A stretch of DNA of 64,000 nucleotides, taken from Halomonas sp. A40-4 (GTDB taxonomy: Bacteria > Pseudomonadota > Gammaproteobacteria > Pseudomonadales > Halomonadaceae). A program made the translations under genes and the position numbers. The notes under the pieces are model-generated. The model had not been told where the DNA came from, made no database searches, and saw only the letters and a program-made list of their open reading frames with translations. The stretch is taken from positions 2,046,001 to 2,110,000 of the forward strand of contig NZ_CP065230.1 in assembly GCF_015767635.1 (NCBI RefSeq), given 5' to 3'. This document shows, one piece after another, positions 1-11,365 of this stretch (within the stretch, counting starts at the first letter, position 1; each line of letters opens with the position of its first letter).

Positions 1-787
1 ACTTGAAAAGCCATTGAGTATTGACGATCTTGCGCAAGATCTAGGGTATTCAGCTTCACAAGTACGACGCCAATTCCGTCATTACTTTCACACAACGCCG
101 AGTGCCTATCGAGAAAAGCGTCGGTTAGAGCGTGCAGCGGTTTTACTCGCCCTCACTCCCCGTAATATAGCGCAAATTGCACTGCATTGCGGTTACCAAA
201 ACCATTCGTCTTTTTCGCGAGCCTTTCTGCGACATTTTCGACTATCCCCGCGACATTACCGTCAGGCTATGGGCCATGTAATGCATCAGCAAATACCGCC
301 TTACGGCTACACGACTCGAATCAAGCAAACACCGGCTCGGCAGGCTGTTCTCATGCGACTCTATAAATCACCGGAGCAGCTTCAAGGCCTCGGGGACAGC
401 ACTTACCATAGCCACCAGTTGGAAAGCCTGCAAGCAAGGCTGGCAGACTCAACCCCAGCCGTTTCGCTGCCTGATCTACTCAGCGAAAAGATTGATGCTC
501 TAAGCGATCAAGCTGCGCATCCGGTGCGTACCGATATCGGGCTTTATCTTGAAACACTTCACAACATGAAAAGCATCCCACTGCCTGCGCCCTACCGCCG
601 GATTAATATCGCGGCACGCTACTATGCGAGCACCTGCTTCGAGGAATTTTCACAACTTTCACACGCGCTGACCAGCATGCTGCTGGAACTCTTGCATAAA
701 CAAAAGGGCTATTACATCAGCGGCGAGGCGCCCATGGTACTGTGGAAACCCGATTATTTGGAATTGAGGGTACCGCTGAATCAATAA
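1..787 (+). CDS. AraC-family transcriptional regulator (5' truncated)
   Basis: The frame is open from the window edge; a Leu-Glu-Lys-Pro stretch precedes the TTG at 14, so the true start lies outside the window. The first ~85 visible residues form the AraC two-helix-turn-helix DNA-binding domain (GYSASQVRRQF, then ALHCGYQNHSSFSRAF and the LSPRHYR end). About 170 further residues end in YLELRVPL, which is reminiscent of the GyrI-like effector-binding fold that follows AraC domains in the Rob/SoxS-related group. That C-terminal assignment is weak. Domain order (DNA-binding first) differs from AraC itself. The regulated genes cannot be told from this window. It is convergent with mvaT. Confidence 0.8.
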   Translation, partial: LEKPLSIDDLAQDLGYSASQVRRQFRHYFHTTPSAYREKRRLERAAVLLALTPRNIAQIALHCGYQNHSSFSRAFLRHFRLSPRHYRQAMGHVMHQQIPPYGYTTRIKQTPARQAVLMRLYKSPEQLQGLGDSTYHSHQLESLQARLADSTPAVSLPDLLSEKIDALSDQAAHPVRTDIGLYLETLHNMKSIPLPAPYRRINIAARYYASTCFEEFSQLSHALTSMLLELLHKQKGYYISGEAPMVLWKPDYLELRVPLNQ

Positions 788-813
788 GCAAATACATTTT
801 GGGCAACCAATAA

Positions 814-842
814 AGTCGGCATTCCCATTGGAAATGCCGACT
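814..842 (-). terminator. Terminator between the AraC-type gene and mvaT
   Basis: A perfect 10-bp inverted repeat (AGTCGGCATT / AATGCCGACT) with a 9-nt loop lies between the two convergent stop codons. On the minus strand it is followed by TTTATT, so it most likely ends the mvaT transcript and may also act on the plus strand. Confidence 0.6.
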
Positions 843-856
843 TGGCGATACGATAC

Positions 857-1231
857 TTAGTCTTCCATCCGGACAAGCCAGGACTCAACGGTCTCATCGC
901 CGTGTTCGTCTTTCCAGCTACGCAATCCCTTGTGGTTACCTCCACGCGTTTCGATAACCTCACCTGTATGAGGGTTTTTATATATCTTTAAACGACGCTT
1001 ACGGCGGCCTGCATTACTACTGGCGGGCTTTGAACCACGCTGGTCAGCGGCAGGATCAAGCAATGCGACCACGTCGGCTGGACGCTTACCAAACTCGTTC
1101 ATGAGTGCTTCAAGCTTTGATTTGAACTCTAGTTCACTCTTGAGGCGCTGATCACCCTCTAGTCGCTGAAGGTCTTCTTGAAGCTGCTTCAGCTGCTGTT
1201 CTTTTTGGATGTATTCATTAAGTAGTGACAT
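857..1231 (-). CDS. mvaT: MvaT-family H-NS-like nucleoid protein
   Basis: 124 aa. Residues 1-60 are a charged coiled coil (MSLLNEYIQKEQQLKQLQ) for dimerisation. A basic linker (GRRKRRLKIYKNPHTGEV) and the C-terminal ETRGGNHKGLRSWKDEHG motif match the MvaT AT-hook-like DNA-binding domain of Pseudomonas. Length equals MvaT (about 124 aa). Members bind AT-rich DNA in the minor groove and silence horizontally acquired genes, replacing H-NS in pseudomonads and relatives. ATG at 1231 has an AGGA about 8 nt upstream. It is probably a single-gene unit with its own promoter and terminator. Confidence 0.92.
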   Translation of the reverse strand: MSLLNEYIQKEQQLKQLQEDLQRLEGDQRLKSELEFKSKLEALMNEFGKRPADVVALLDPAADQRGSKPASSNAGRRKRRLKIYKNPHTGEVIETRGGNHKGLRSWKDEHGDETVESWLVRMED

Positions 1232-1313
1232 GGGGAATCCTTTAACATCAGGTCAAACCAGATAAGATACCGAACGGACATTGTCAGTATCCATTAGTTC
1301 AGAATGCGCATTC

Positions 1314-1342
1314 ATTATTGCTGTAAAAAGGCCAACTGACAA
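1314..1342 (-). promoter_or_regulatory. Predicted sigma-70 promoter of mvaT
   Basis: On the minus strand TTGTCA (1337-1342), a 17-bp spacer and AATAAT (1314-1319) match sigma-70 boxes in 5 of 6 positions each. The start site would be near 1307, giving a leader of about 75 nt in an AT-rich region, consistent with autoregulation by an AT-preferring protein. Confidence 0.6.
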
Positions 1343-1450
1343 CAGTCTAGATGATTTTTAGTCAATTACGAAAGATATTTTAAAGATTGGCTTAGCAATG
1401 AATAACTTTTTATTAGGTTAATCGCCAAGTTATACAGACAAAAATTGCTC

Positions 1451-1483
1451 ACAAAAAAACGCCGCCCTAAAGGCGGCGTTTTT
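1451..1483 (-). terminator. rpsA terminator
   Basis: Stem AACGCCGCC / GGCGGCGTT with a 5-nt loop, with a run of seven A on the left (seven T on the minus strand) and five T on the right. It follows the rpsA stop codon by about 25 nt and is a textbook intrinsic terminator, potentially active in both directions. Confidence 0.9.
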
Positions 1484-1506
1484 ATGAAGCCATCACTAAC
1501 AGGATA

Positions 1507-3186
1507 TTAGTCTTGGCCCATTTGCTGCTTAATCAAGTCACCGATCGTGGTAGCACCACCTGCTGCTTCCGGCTCTTGTTCACGCAGTTTCTTGAGGTTC
1601 TGACGCGTGTCATCTTGCTCTTTCGCTTTCACCGACAGATTAATCTGACGGCTCTTGCGATCAACACTCACGATGCGTGCTTCGACACTATCGCCCTCAC
1701 TGAGAACGTTACGTGCATCTTCAACGCGATCAGCCGCGATTTCAGACGCCTTGAGCACCGCCACTACATCGGTAGCCAGCTCAACGTGAGCTTCTTTGGC
1801 GTCTACTTCAACGACACGACCAGTGACGATGCTGCCCTTGTCGTTGACCGACAGATATTCAGCAACCGGATCAGAATCCATTTGCTTGATACCCAGTGAA
1901 ATGCGCTCGCGCTCAGGGTCGATAGACAGGATGACCGCTTCGGCTTCGTCGCCTTTCTTGAAGTTACGAACCGCTTCTTCGCCAGTATCGGTCCAGGAGA
2001 TGTCGGACAGGTGAACCAACCCATCGATACCGCCTTCCAGGCCGATGAAGATACCAAAGTCCGTGATTGACTTGATGGTACCCGAGACGCGATCGCCCTT
2101 GTTGTACTCGGCATTAAAGGTTTCCCAGGGATTAGCAGTGCATTGCTTGATACCCAGAGAAATACGACGACGCTCTTCGTCGATATCCAATACCATGACA
2201 TCAACATCATCGCCCACTTGAACCACTTTGGACGGATGGATGTTCTTGTTGGTCCAGTCCATTTCAGAAACGTGAACTAGGCCTTCAACGCCTTCTTCCA
2301 GTTCAGCAAAGCAGCCGTAATCGGTCAGGTTGGTGACCACAGCATGAACCTTGGTACCTTCCGGATAGCGCTCTTTAATACGAACCCACGGATCTTCGCC
2401 AAGCTGCTTGAGACCCAGAGAAACGCGATTACGCTCACGGTCAAACTTAAGCACTTTCACGTTGACTTCGTCGCCGACAGCCACGATTTCAGACGGATGC
2501 TTGATGCGCTTCCATGCCATGTCAGTGATGTGCAGCAGGCCATCAACGCCACCCAGATCAACGAAGGCACCGTAATCAGTCAGGTTCTTGACGATACCCT
2601 TGATTTGCTGACCTTCCTGAAGCGTGGCCAGCAGCGCTTCACGTTCCGCACTGTTTTCTGCTTCCAGAACCGCACGACGTGAAACCACGACGTTGTTGCG
2701 TTTCGGGTCGAGCTTGATGACCTTGAAGTCCAGCTCTTTGTGCTCCAGGTGCGCGGTATCGCGAACCGGGCGAACGTCGACAAGAGAGCCCGGCAGGAAG
2801 GCACGGATAGAGTCGACATCGACGGTGAAGCCGCCTTTGACCTTACCGTTGATCACGCCTTTGACGACTTCATCTTTCTCGAAGGCGGCTTCCAGAATCT
2901 TCCAAGCTTCTGCGCGCTTGGCTTTTTCACGGGATAGACGCGTCTCACCGAAGCCATCTTCAACGGCTTCAAGTGCAACGTGAACATCGTCACCGATCGC
3001 AATGTTCAGTTCGCCGTTCTCGTCGCGGAATTGCGCCGCGGGGATCTGACCTTCAGATTTCAGACCGGCGTTGACGGTAACCCAGTCACCGTCAATATCG
3101 ACAACCTGGGCCGCGACGATAGCGCCTGGCTCCATGTTAATGTCGTTAAGAGACTGTTCAAACAGTTCAGCAAAGCTTTCGCTCAT
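1507..3186 (-). CDS. rpsA: 30S ribosomal protein S1
   Basis: 559 aa, the usual gammaproteobacterial length (557 in E. coli). Six S1 RNA-binding repeats can be followed at about 20-87, 105-171, 190-260, 277-347, 364-434 and 450-520; repeats 3-6 show the typical [18 protein letters not shown] and [19 protein letters not shown] forms. S1 unfolds mRNA leaders and docks them on the 30S subunit. ATG at 3186 is preceded by AGGA about 7 nt away. It follows cmk by 183 bp, as in E. coli, and probably also has its own promoter in that gap. Confidence 0.98.
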   Translation of the reverse strand: MSESFAELFEQSLNDINMEPGAIVAAQVVDIDGDWVTVNAGLKSEGQIPAAQFRDENGELNIAIGDDVHVALEAVEDGFGETRLSREKAKRAEAWKILEAAFEKDEVVKGVINGKVKGGFTVDVDSIRAFLPGSLVDVRPVRDTAHLEHKELDFKVIKLDPKRNNVVVSRRAVLEAENSAEREALLATLQEGQQIKGIVKNLTDYGAFVDLGGVDGLLHITDMAWKRIKHPSEIVAVGDEVNVKVLKFDRERNRVSLGLKQLGEDPWVRIKERYPEGTKVHAVVTNLTDYGCFAELEEGVEGLVHVSEMDWTNKNIHPSKVVQVGDDVDVMVLDIDEERRRISLGIKQCTANPWETFNAEYNKGDRVSGTIKSITDFGIFIGLEGGIDGLVHLSDISWTDTGEEAVRNFKKGDEAEAVILSIDPERERISLGIKQMDSDPVAEYLSVNDKGSIVTGRVVEVDAKEAHVELATDVVAVLKASEIAADRVEDARNVLSEGDSVEARIVSVDRKSRQINLSVKAKEQDDTRQNLKKLREQEPEAAGGATTIGDLIKQQMGQD

Positions 3187-3373
3187 GGTGTTCCTACGTG
3201 ATCAACGTTGTTGAGGCATAAATGCCTTCTCCGTACCACCAGCGAGCACGGGCCTAATGTCACTCTGCTTTTGGAGGTGTTAGCGCTGGTTAAACCTGAC
3301 CGGGCTCCCAATGTGAGTTTTACGCCCTGCCATGTCATGACACCTATCCAAAAACGCCGCAAGGGAGAGTCAA
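3187..3373 (-). promoter_or_regulatory. rpsA leader and possible promoter
   Basis: The gap between cmk and rpsA is longer than the other junctions of the operon. On the minus strand a TTGACT (3368-3373) overlaps the cmk stop codon, but the best -10 at 17 bp (TGGATA) is poor. S1 represses its own translation through the leader in enterobacteria; whether this leader folds similarly was not tested. Confidence 0.3.
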
Positions 3374-4059
3374 TTTCCGGAGACCAGGCCTTGTTGGGCC
3401 AGTAGCTCGGTCAACTGATCAACCACTTCCGGTATGCTCAGGCGCGTGGTATCAAGCGTGATGGCATCATCTGCCGGCTTGAGTGGCGCCACGTCGCGAT
3501 GCATATCGCGTGCATCGCGTGCCTGAATCTCCTTTAGAAGACTCGAAAGACTAGCATCCACGCCTGCTTCCTGCAACTGCTGATGGCGACGGCGGGCCCG
3601 CTCCGATGCTGAGGCGGTCAGAAATATCTTCAGAGACGCGTCAGGAAAAACGATCGTTCCCATGTCTCGACCATCAGCCACCAGGCCAGGCGCCTGACAA
3701 AAATCGCGCTGACGCTCCAGCAGCGCCTGACGTACAGCCGGAAGCGCCGCCACCTGAGAAGCACGCTCGCCAGCTTGTTCGGTGCGGATTGTACGGCTGA
3801 CATCCTCGCCTTCCAGCAGGGTTCGTGGCTGACCATTTTCGACCGGAAAAGCGACATCCAATGCTTGGGCCAATTTTGCCAACGCCGCCTCGTCGTCAAG
3901 CGCCACCTGATGTTTGACAGCGGCCTGCGCCGTCAACCGATACAAGGCACCACTGTCCAACAGGTGCCAATTCAGGCGTTCGGCCATTAGCCCGCTGATC
4001 GTGCCTTTACCTGCGCCGCCGGGGCCATCAATGGTCAATACAGGGGTGATTTCAGTCAT
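3370..4059 (-). CDS. cmk: Cytidylate kinase
   Basis: 229 aa. Phosphorylates CMP and dCMP with ATP. The Walker A loop is [10 protein letters not shown] near residue 13, followed by LLDSGALYR and the [15 protein letters not shown] nucleotide-binding region, with the LID segment [12 protein letters not shown]. The start is ATG at 4059, overlapping the stop of the upstream tyrA-aroA gene as ATGA; a GGAGG lies just before it inside that gene. A longer in-frame reading upstream lacks family similarity. Translationally coupled with aroA and followed by rpsA. Confidence 0.96.
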   Translation of the reverse strand: MTEITPVLTIDGPGGAGKGTISGLMAERLNWHLLDSGALYRLTAQAAVKHQVALDDEAALAKLAQALDVAFPVENGQPRTLLEGEDVSRTIRTEQAGERASQVAALPAVRQALLERQRDFCQAPGLVADGRDMGTIVFPDASLKIFLTASASERARRRHQQLQEAGVDASLSSLLKEIQARDARDMHRDVAPLKPADDAITLDTTRLSIPEVVDQLTELLAQQGLVSGN

Positions 4060-6338
4060 GCCCCCTCCACCGATAGCGTCATCCCCACGCGGGTTACCAG
4101 GTCCACGAAATCCGGGAAGGAGGTCGCCACATTGGCGCAATCATCGATTACGATATCGTCGCTTGCCCGCAGTCCAGCAATGGCGAAGGCCATTGCAATT
4201 CGGTGGTCACCCAGGCTATCGATCCGCCCGCCACCATAACTGGCCACTTGGTCGTCGCCATTACCAGTAATATCAATACCGTCAGCAACGACCGTATGCT
4301 CGACGCCCAGAATGGCCAGGCCATCAGCCATCGCCTGAATGCGATCAGACTCCTTGACGCGCAGCTCTTCGGCGCCGCGTAATCGCGTGGTGCCCTTGGC
4401 GTTGGCGGCGGCAATGAATAAGGCTGGAAATTCGTCTATCGCTAATGGCACTTGGTCGACAGGAATCTCAATACCGCTAAGCGGTGCGTAACGAATGCGA
4501 ATATCCGCAACGGGCTCGCCACCCACTTCACGCTGATTTTCAAGGGCCAGGTTGGCCCCCATCAGGGTGAGAATATTAATCACGCCGATACGCGTCGGGT
4601 TGATGCCCACATGCTCAAGCGTTATGTCGGAACCTGGGGTAATGGCCGCGGCCACCAGGAAAAACGTCGCTGATGAAATATCCGACGGCACATCGATCGG
4701 CCCCGCTGTCAGCTTTCCGCCACCCTGCAGCCAACAGGTATCACCCTCACGGGACACCGGATAACCAAAGCCGTTGAGCATGCGCTCAGTGTGGTCGCGG
4801 GTAGGCGCTGGCTCACGCACGCGGGTTTCACCTTCAGCATAAAGGCCTGCCAGCAACAGGCAGGATTTCACCTGGGCACTGGCCATAGGCATGTCGTAAT
4901 CAATGCCTTTTAAAGCGGCGCCGCCTCTGACATTCAGCGGGGGGCGTCCACCTTCTGCGGTATCGATGGTTGCCCCCATCAGGCGCAGCGGGTCGGCAAC
5001 ACGGGCCATTGGACGCTTGTTTAGCGACTCGTCGCCGGTCAATTCGCTGTCGAATGCCTGCCCGGCCAGCAAGCCTGCAAACAGTCGCATCGCGGTGCCC
5101 GAATTGCCCACATAAAGGGGGCCAGAAGGCGCTTTTAATCCATGCATGCCTACGCCATGGATGGTGACGCGCCCCTGGTGTGGCCCTTCAATGGCCACGC
5201 CCATTTCACGAAACGCCTGAAGCGTAGCAAGGCTGTCTTCGCCCTCAAGGAAACCTTTGACCTCGGTAACACCATCAGCCAGTGCCCCCAGCATGATTGA
5301 GCGATGTGACATGGATTTGTCACCGGGCACTCGCAGTCGACCCTGCGCCTGACCGCCTGGCCGCACCCGGTAAGTTACCTTACCTTCTGGTTGCATATGA
5401 TATTCCGCCTGATAAGTGGTTTTGTTCAATAACGTATCGAAATAGTGGCGTGCATGGCTGGCCCGATCAAATGTCGCAATCAGGGCATCGCTATCGCCTT
5501 GCTCAACGGCCTTGCGCAATCGGGCAAGGCCCGCTTCAAAATCATCCAGCGACGACAGTACCGCCTGGCGATTGGCGATGAAGATATCGCGCCACATCAC
5601 CGGGTCACTGCCCGCAATACGGGTGAAGTCACGAAACCCCCCGGCGGCGTAGCGAAAAATATCCAGCCGGTCATCCTGACGCGCCAGCGTGTCGACCAAC
5701 GAAAATGCCAACAGGTGCGGCAAGTGGCTGGTACGCGCCAGTACATGGTCGTGGTGCTCAACGCTCATTTTCAGCACATCGGCACCGCAAGCTGTCCACA
5801 AAGCCGAAACCCGCGCCAAGGCCGCCTCATCAACGTCCGGCTCAGGGGTCAAGATCACCTTGTGATGCCGATAGAGATCGGGATTGGCTGCCGACACGCC
5901 ACTTTTTTCTGAGCCGGCAATTGGATGACCCAACACCATATTGGCAGGCACGCCACCAAAAACGCGCTTGGCACAGGCGCGAATCGCCGCCTTGGTGCTG
6001 CCCACATCGGTAATCACCACATCAGGGGCAGCCTTGGGCAATGCGCCAGCCAGCGTTTTCATTACCGTTTCCATCGCCAGCACTGGGACGGCGAGCACGA
6101 TAAGTGACGCATCAGCCACCTGGGCGCCAAGCTCGGTGCCGCCGCTTTCAATCAAGCCCATCTCGATACCACGGGCAATTTCATCGGGGTTGGGATCGCA
6201 ACCGACTATCTGGCCCTCAAACCCGGCAAAACGCAGCGCCGAGGCCAGTGATCCGCCAATCAGGCCGAGCCCGACAATCAACAACCGCGACTCATCGACA
6301 TCTGCCCCACCGGACATCTTCTCACCCGCTGGCGTCAC
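4056..6338 (-). CDS. tyrA-aroA: Fused prephenate dehydrogenase / EPSP synthase
   Basis: 760 aa bifunctional protein. Residues ~15-300 are an NAD-dependent prephenate (cyclohexadienyl) dehydrogenase: Rossmann [16 protein letters not shown], then [11 protein letters not shown]. Residues ~320-760 are 5-enolpyruvylshikimate-3-phosphate synthase: [13 protein letters not shown], the [17 protein letters not shown] loop, [11 protein letters not shown], and ESDRIQAM near the end. The fusion is known from Pseudomonas, where the EPSP synthase part is called AroF. The open start GTG at 6338 overlaps the pheA stop (GTGA); an ATG at 6317 (753 aa) has a better GGTGAG ribosome site and is probably the real start. 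It supplies two steps of tyrosine and chorismate synthesis. Confidence 0.95.
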   Translation of the reverse strand: MTPAGEKMSGGADVDESRLLIVGLGLIGGSLASALRFAGFEGQIVGCDPNPDEIARGIEMGLIESGGTELGAQVADASLIVLAVPVLAMETVMKTLAGALPKAAPDVVITDVGSTKAAIRACAKRVFGGVPANMVLGHPIAGSEKSGVSAANPDLYRHHKVILTPEPDVDEAALARVSALWTACGADVLKMSVEHHDHVLARTSHLPHLLAFSLVDTLARQDDRLDIFRYAAGGFRDFTRIAGSDPVMWRDIFIANRQAVLSSLDDFEAGLARLRKAVEQGDSDALIATFDRASHARHYFDTLLNKTTYQAEYHMQPEGKVTYRVRPGGQAQGRLRVPGDKSMSHRSIMLGALADGVTEVKGFLEGEDSLATLQAFREMGVAIEGPHQGRVTIHGVGMHGLKAPSGPLYVGNSGTAMRLFAGLLAGQAFDSELTGDESLNKRPMARVADPLRLMGATIDTAEGGRPPLNVRGGAALKGIDYDMPMASAQVKSCLLLAGLYAEGETRVREPAPTRDHTERMLNGFGYPVSREGDTCWLQGGGKLTAGPIDVPSDISSATFFLVAAAITPGSDITLEHVGINPTRIGVINILTLMGANLALENQREVGGEPVADIRIRYAPLSGIEIPVDQVPLAIDEFPALFIAAANAKGTTRLRGAEELRVKESDRIQAMADGLAILGVEHTVVADGIDITGNGDDQVASYGGGRIDSLGDHRIAMAFAIAGLRASDDIVIDDCANVATSFPDFVDLVTRVGMTLSVEGA

Positions 6339-7426
6339 AACACGCCCTGGGGGTAGGAACCCAGCACACGCAACTCGGCGGCTCGCAGTTGGACTTCTTC
6401 CAGCACAGCGGTGACCCGTGGCTCGTCGCGATGCCCCTTAAAGTCGATAAAGAAGACATAGTTCCAGACCCCGGTACGCGAAGGACGCGTCTCCAGGCGG
6501 GTCATGTCGATTTGGTGACGATGGAACGGCTCGAGCAGATCATGGAGGGCCCCCGGCTGGTTGCGCATCGCCACCACAATCGACGTTTTATCTTCTCCCG
6601 ACATGGGAATATCCTGGTTACCGATAATCAAAAACCGCGTGGAGTTATCCGGACGGTCTTCAATCTTTTCGGCGACACGCTCAAGATTGTAGAGTTTGGC
6701 GGCCATGTCGCCGGCAATCGCTGCACTGTGCCACTCGGTTTTCACCAATTTGGCGGCTTCGGCATTGGAAGCAACCGGCACTCTTTCCGCATGAGGAAAG
6801 TGGGCATCAAGCCACTTACGACACTGGGCAAAGGATTGAGGGTGGGAGTAAATACGCGAGACTTTATCCCGCCGGGTCGTTTCGCTGACCAGTAAGTGAT
6901 GATGGATACGCAGGACCACTTCACCGCAAATGCGAATCGAGGAATCCATGAAGGTGTCGAGCGTATGATTGACCACCCCTTCCGTAGAGTTTTCTACCGG
7001 GACAACGCCATAGTTGACCGCTCCGGCTTCAACTTCGCGGAACACCTCATCAATGGCGGCCATCGGCAGGCTAATCGCGCTTTCCCCGAAATGCTTCAGC
7101 GCCGCCTGCTGGGTAAAGGTCCCCTCCGGGCCCAGGTAGGACACCTTGATGGGCTTTTCCAGTGCCAGGCAAGCGGACATAATCTCGCGAAACAAGCGCG
7201 CCATTTCCTCAGCATCCAGCGGGCCTTTATTTAACGCCATAATACGGCGTAGCACCTGGGCTTCGCGCTCGGGCCGATAGAATACCGCTTCCTCATCCTC
7301 GGCGAGCTTGATATGCGCGACCTGCTGAGCGCAGTCCGCCCGCTCGCTGATCAAGCGGAGAATATCATCATCCAATTGGTCAATACGCTGGCGCAGCGCG
7401 TCCAGATTGATCGACGTGTCGGCCAT
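6335..7426 (-). CDS. pheA: Chorismate mutase / prephenate dehydratase (P-protein)
   Basis: 363 aa. AroQ-type chorismate mutase at residues ~5-90 (LRQRIDQLDDDILRLISERA), prephenate dehydratase at ~95-272 (SYLGPEGTFTQQAAL, VPVENSTEGVVNHTLD, then NSTRFLIIG) and an ACT domain at ~282-358, whose ESRP-type Phe-binding site appears as RLETRPSR. It converts chorismate to phenylpyruvate and is expected to be feedback-inhibited by phenylalanine. It starts 5 bp after the serC stop and overlaps tyrA-aroA, so it sits inside one operon. Confidence 0.97.
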   Translation of the reverse strand: MADTSINLDALRQRIDQLDDDILRLISERADCAQQVAHIKLAEDEEAVFYRPEREAQVLRRIMALNKGPLDAEEMARLFREIMSACLALEKPIKVSYLGPEGTFTQQAALKHFGESAISLPMAAIDEVFREVEAGAVNYGVVPVENSTEGVVNHTLDTFMDSSIRICGEVVLRIHHHLLVSETTRRDKVSRIYSHPQSFAQCRKWLDAHFPHAERVPVASNAEAAKLVKTEWHSAAIAGDMAAKLYNLERVAEKIEDRPDNSTRFLIIGNQDIPMSGEDKTSIVVAMRNQPGALHDLLEPFHRHQIDMTRLETRPSRTGVWNYVFFIDFKGHRDEPRVTAVLEEVQLRAAELRVLGSYPQGVL

Positions 7427-7431
7427 GGTGA

Positions 7432-8535
7432 TTAGCCCCTTCGTTGTTCGAAATCTGCCATGAAGGCAATCAAAGCGTCCACCGCTTCCTCTGGCACGGC
7501 GTTGTACAGGCTGGCGCGCATGCCACCCACGCTGCGGTGCCCTTTCAGGTTCAAGAGCCCCGCCTCATCGGCCTCTTTCAAGAAGGCGTTATCAAGCCTG
7601 GCGTCTTCCAGCACAAAAGGAACGTTCATGCGAGAGCGGTTATGACGTGCAATCGGATTGCTGTACAAGTCGCTGGCGTCAATGGCGGCATACAGTTTTT
7701 CAGCCTTGCGCTGGTTAATCGCATCCATCGCCGCCAGGCCACCGACATCCGTTTTCAACCACTGGAAAACAAGTCCCGCCAGATACCAGGCATAGGTCGG
7801 AGGCGTGTTGACCATGGACCCTGCCTCGGCAAGCAACTGATAGTCAAACAAAGAGGGAATGGTGGGCTGCGCGTTACCCAGCAGGTCGTCGCGCACGAGC
7901 ACTAACGTCAATCCCGCCGGGCCAATGTTTTTCTGCGCGCCCGCATAAATCACCCCGAACTGACTGACGTCCCGCGGCCCGGAAAGGATGTTGGACGACA
8001 TATCACAGACCAGCGGTACGCTGGTGCCATCGTTACGCTGCACGTGTGGCGTGTAATCAAATTCCAGCCCGCCAATCGTTTCATTGGAGGTATAGTGCAG
8101 ATAAGCCGCGTCGTCACTGATCTTCAATGTGTCTGCCGCAGGCACCGCCGTATGGCCATTCGACTCACTACTTGCTGCCACATGACAGTCAAAACCAAGC
8201 CGCTTGGCCTCGTTGAACGCTTTCTTGCCCCAGATACCGGTTTGAATGAAGTTGCCTCGCCCCCCCTGACCCAAGAGGTTCATCGGCAGCATAGCAAACT
8301 GGAGGCTTGCGCCCCCCTGCAGAAACAGCACCTTGTAGTTACTGGGAACTCCCAGCAACTCACGTAAATCGGCTTCCGCCTGTTCGGCAATTGCCACAAA
8401 CTCATCGCTGCGATGGCTCATTTCCATCACCGACAAACCGCGGCCCTGGTAATCGAGCAGTTCATCCCGGGCCCGTGCCAATACCGCTTCAGGCAGTGCG
8501 GCAGGCCCCGCACAAAAATTATAACGACGTGTCAT
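7432..8535 (-). CDS. serC: Phosphoserine aminotransferase
   Basis: 367 aa, PLP-dependent, fold type I. It makes 3-phosphoserine (serine pathway) and 4-phosphohydroxythreonine (pyridoxine pathway). [15 protein letters not shown] at the N-terminus and [15 protein letters not shown] are family hallmarks; the PLP lysine is in [16 protein letters not shown] at 8535 is chosen because it fits the family start and has GGAG just upstream; it lies within the last 17 bp of gyrA. In-frame codons further upstream encode a non-conserved basic extension. Coupled to gyrA upstream and pheA downstream. Confidence 0.95.
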   Translation of the reverse strand: MTRRYNFCAGPAALPEAVLARARDELLDYQGRGLSVMEMSHRSDEFVAIAEQAEADLRELLGVPSNYKVLFLQGGASLQFAMLPMNLLGQGGRGNFIQTGIWGKKAFNEAKRLGFDCHVAASSESNGHTAVPAADTLKISDDAAYLHYTSNETIGGLEFDYTPHVQRNDGTSVPLVCDMSSNILSGPRDVSQFGVIYAGAQKNIGPAGLTLVLVRDDLLGNAQPTIPSLFDYQLLAEAGSMVNTPPTYAWYLAGLVFQWLKTDVGGLAAMDAINQRKAEKLYAAIDASDLYSNPIARHNRSRMNVPFVLEDARLDNAFLKEADEAGLLNLKGHRSVGGMRASLYNAVPEEAVDALIAFMADFEQRRG

Positions 8536-11212
8536 CGGCTCCGGCATCCTGTGCGTCATTATGGTTGGCGTCGTCTGTCTCCGCCTCTTCCAGCGTCTCA
8601 AAATCGCCTTCTTCGGGCTCTTCGACACGCACAGTTTTAACCAGCTTTTCTTCTTTACCGAGACGAATCAGCATGACCCCCTGAGTATTACGCGACGTGG
8701 TCGAGACCTCTTCCACACGCGTGCGGACCAGCGTGCCGCGGTCGGTGATCAGCATCATTTCGTCACTGTCATAGACCTGCATGGCCGCTACCAGGGAACC
8801 GTTACGCTCACTGGTCTGCATGGCAATCACGCCCTGGCCGCCACGACCGCGAAGCGGGAAGGCTTCAAGACGGGTACGTTTTCCGTAACCGTTCTCGCTC
8901 GCGGTGAGAATATAGATATGACCGGCGTCGGATTGACCATCGACAGCACTGTCTGATGCATCGTCTTCACCGTCATCAATCTGCTGCGTCTTGGGAATGA
9001 TCAAGCTGATCACTTCCGCCTTGTCTGCCAGGCGCATACCGCGAACGCCACGAGCTGTCCGGCCCATCGCCCTTACATTACCTTCCTCGAAGCGGATTGC
9101 TTTGCCGTTGGAAGACAGCAGCATGGCGTGGTCGGAACCCGACGTAATCGCCGCGCCCACCAAGCGGTCACCTTCTTCCAGGTCAATCGCGATCAGGCCT
9201 ACGCTGCGTGGACGGGAGAACTGCTCAAGGCTGGTGCGCTTGACCGTCCCTTGGGCGGTGGCAAACAAGATATAATGATCAGGGTCATAATCGCGCACCG
9301 GCAAGATGGCGTTGACCGCCTCACCTTCCTCGAGGGGCAGCATATTGACCAGCGGCTTGCCACGGGAGCCACGACTCGCGTTAGGCATTTCGTAGACTTT
9401 AAGCCAGTACACCTTGCCGCGATTGGAGAACAGCAGCACCGTGTCGTGGGTCGATGCCACCAGCAGGTGCTCGATCACGTCCTCGTCTTTCATGGCCGTG
9501 GCAGACTTGCCGCGACCACCGCGGCGCTGGGCCTGATAATCAGAAAGTGGCTGTGTCTTGGCGTAGCCTGAACGCGAGACCGTTACCACCATGTCTTCTT
9601 CAGCAATTAAATCTTCCATCGAAAGATCAAGGTGGCTGGCCTGGATTTCAGTGCGACGGTCATCACCAAACTGATCGCGCACGGCATGCAGCTCTTCACG
9701 GATCACTTCCATGAGGCGGTCCGGCGAGGCAAGAATTTCGGTCAGCTCGGCAATTTTTTCCAGGATGGAAAGGTACTCATCGAGCAGCTTTTCGGTTTCA
9801 AGGCCGGTCAGCCGATGCAGACGCAGTTCCAGGATGGCTTGAGCCTGGGCCGGCGACAAGCGGTACTCGGTCGCGCTGGGATTAAGACCAAAGCCTTCGT
9901 CAAGGTCTTCAGGCTTGCAAGAAGTGGCCCCGGCGCGCTCCAGCATGCTGGTCACCTGACCTGGCTGCCAGACATTCGCCAACAGCTTATCTTTCGCTTC
10001 GGACGCGTTGGGCGATGCCTTGATGAGTTCAATGACTTCATCAATATTGGAAATCGCCACCGCCAGACCTTCCAGAATGTGACCACGCTCACGGGCTTTC
10101 TTCAGTTCAAACAGCGTTCGACGGGTGACGACTTCACGACGGTGGCGGATAAACGCTTCAAGCATCTGCTTGAGGTTCAACGTGCGTGGCTGGCCGTTTT
10201 CAAGCGCCACCATGTTGATACCGAAGACATTCTGCAGCTGCGTCTGGGCGAAGAGGTTATTCACCACGACCTCACCGGACTCGCCCCGCTTGATTTCGAT
10301 CACCACCCGCAGGCCGTCCTTGTCGGACTCATCGCGCAGTTCGGCGATGCCTTCGATCTTTTTCTCTTTGACCAGCTCGGCGATCTTCTCGATCAAGCGC
10401 GCCTTGTTAACCTGATAAGGCAACTCGGTAATGATGATGTGATCGCGACCGGTTTTATCATCATGCTCGATGGTGTGACAGGCGCGCACGTAAACACGCC
10501 CTCGCCCGGTACGATAGGCATCAAGAATGCCCGCACGGCCATTGATGATGCCACCGGTAGGGAAATCCGGCCCGGGAATATACTGCATCAGATCATCGAC
10601 GCTGAGCGTATAGTCATCGATTAACGCCAGGCAGCCGTCGATCACCTCGCGCATATTGTGGGGCGGAATATTGGTCGCCATCCCCACGGCAATTCCCGAG
10701 GACCCATTGATCAACAGATTGGGAACCTTGGTGGGCAGAACGTCTGGGATGCGCTCGGTACCGTCATAGTTATCAACCCAGTCGACGGTATCTTTTTCCA
10801 GGTCGGCAAGTAGCTCGTGGGCCAAGCGTGCCATGCGCACTTCGGTGTAACGCATGGCGGCCGCATTGTCGCCATCTATCGAACCGAAATTGCCTTGACC
10901 GTCGACCAGCACATGGCGCATGGAGAAATGCTGTGCCATGCGAACAATGGTGTCGTATACCGCACTGTCACCGTGCGGGTGATATTTACCGATCACATCG
11001 CCGACGACACGCGCCGACTTCTTGTACGGTTTATTCCAGTCATTGTTCAGCTCATGCATGGCAAACAGCACACGCCGATGAACAGGTTTCAGGCCGTCAC
11101 GCACATCAGGTAGCGCGCGGCCGATAATGACACTCATCGCATAGTCGAGGTACGACTGTTTGAGCTCGTCTTCAATATTGACGGGCAAGATTTCTCTGGC
11201 GATGTCACCCAT
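8519..11212 (-). CDS. gyrA: DNA gyrase subunit A
   Basis: 897 aa, slightly longer than the 875 aa of E. coli. The breakage-reunion domain is collinear with E. coli: catalytic Tyr122 in [11 protein letters not shown], and the quinolone-resistance region [11 protein letters not shown] carries the sensitive-type Ser83 and Asp87. The C-terminal beta-pinwheel begins with the GyrA box QRRGGRG. The extra length is mostly acidic, with one insert near residues 745-765 and a Glu/Asp-rich tail. First gene of the serC-pheA-tyrA/aroA-cmk-rpsA series. Confidence 0.98.
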   Translation of the reverse strand: MGDIAREILPVNIEDELKQSYLDYAMSVIIGRALPDVRDGLKPVHRRVLFAMHELNNDWNKPYKKSARVVGDVIGKYHPHGDSAVYDTIVRMAQHFSMRHVLVDGQGNFGSIDGDNAAAMRYTEVRMARLAHELLADLEKDTVDWVDNYDGTERIPDVLPTKVPNLLINGSSGIAVGMATNIPPHNMREVIDGCLALIDDYTLSVDDLMQYIPGPDFPTGGIINGRAGILDAYRTGRGRVYVRACHTIEHDDKTGRDHIIITELPYQVNKARLIEKIAELVKEKKIEGIAELRDESDKDGLRVVIEIKRGESGEVVVNNLFAQTQLQNVFGINMVALENGQPRTLNLKQMLEAFIRHRREVVTRRTLFELKKARERGHILEGLAVAISNIDEVIELIKASPNASEAKDKLLANVWQPGQVTSMLERAGATSCKPEDLDEGFGLNPSATEYRLSPAQAQAILELRLHRLTGLETEKLLDEYLSILEKIAELTEILASPDRLMEVIREELHAVRDQFGDDRRTEIQASHLDLSMEDLIAEEDMVVTVSRSGYAKTQPLSDYQAQRRGGRGKSATAMKDEDVIEHLLVASTHDTVLLFSNRGKVYWLKVYEMPNASRGSRGKPLVNMLPLEEGEAVNAILPVRDYDPDHYILFATAQGTVKRTSLEQFSRPRSVGLIAIDLEEGDRLVGAAITSGSDHAMLLSSNGKAIRFEEGNVRAMGRTARGVRGMRLADKAEVISLIIPKTQQIDDGEDDASDSAVDGQSDAGHIYILTASENGYGKRTRLEAFPLRGRGGQGVIAMQTSERNGSLVAAMQVYDSDEMMLITDRGTLVRTRVEEVSTTSRNTQGVMLIRLGKEEKLVKTVRVEEPEEGDFETLEEAETDDANHNDAQDAGADDTSL

Positions 11213-11313
11213 GAAAGTCAGATCCTTTGCACTGCATTGGCACTGCGAGAGTTGAAAGCGCTTATAAATACGGCCTGAAAAGACACAGCATAGCGGCGCC
11301 CAAATAATTCCCC

Positions 11314-11322
11314 ATCATACCA
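11314..11322 (-). promoter_or_regulatory. Predicted extended -10 promoter of gyrA
   Basis: On the minus strand TGGTATGAT forms an extended -10 (TGn plus 5/6 of TATAAT). No good -35 is seen. The start site would be near 11307, giving a leader of about 95 nt. Confidence 0.45.
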
Positions 11323-11365
11323 CTGCATTTGCATCAAGGGCAGTCAGTCGCAATGCCGAGACGCT

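Noticed and set aside
9632..10624. Long plus-strand open frame (330 codons) inside gyrA
   Set aside because: It is the antisense of a highly conserved gyrA region, has no ribosome site and no family-like motifs.
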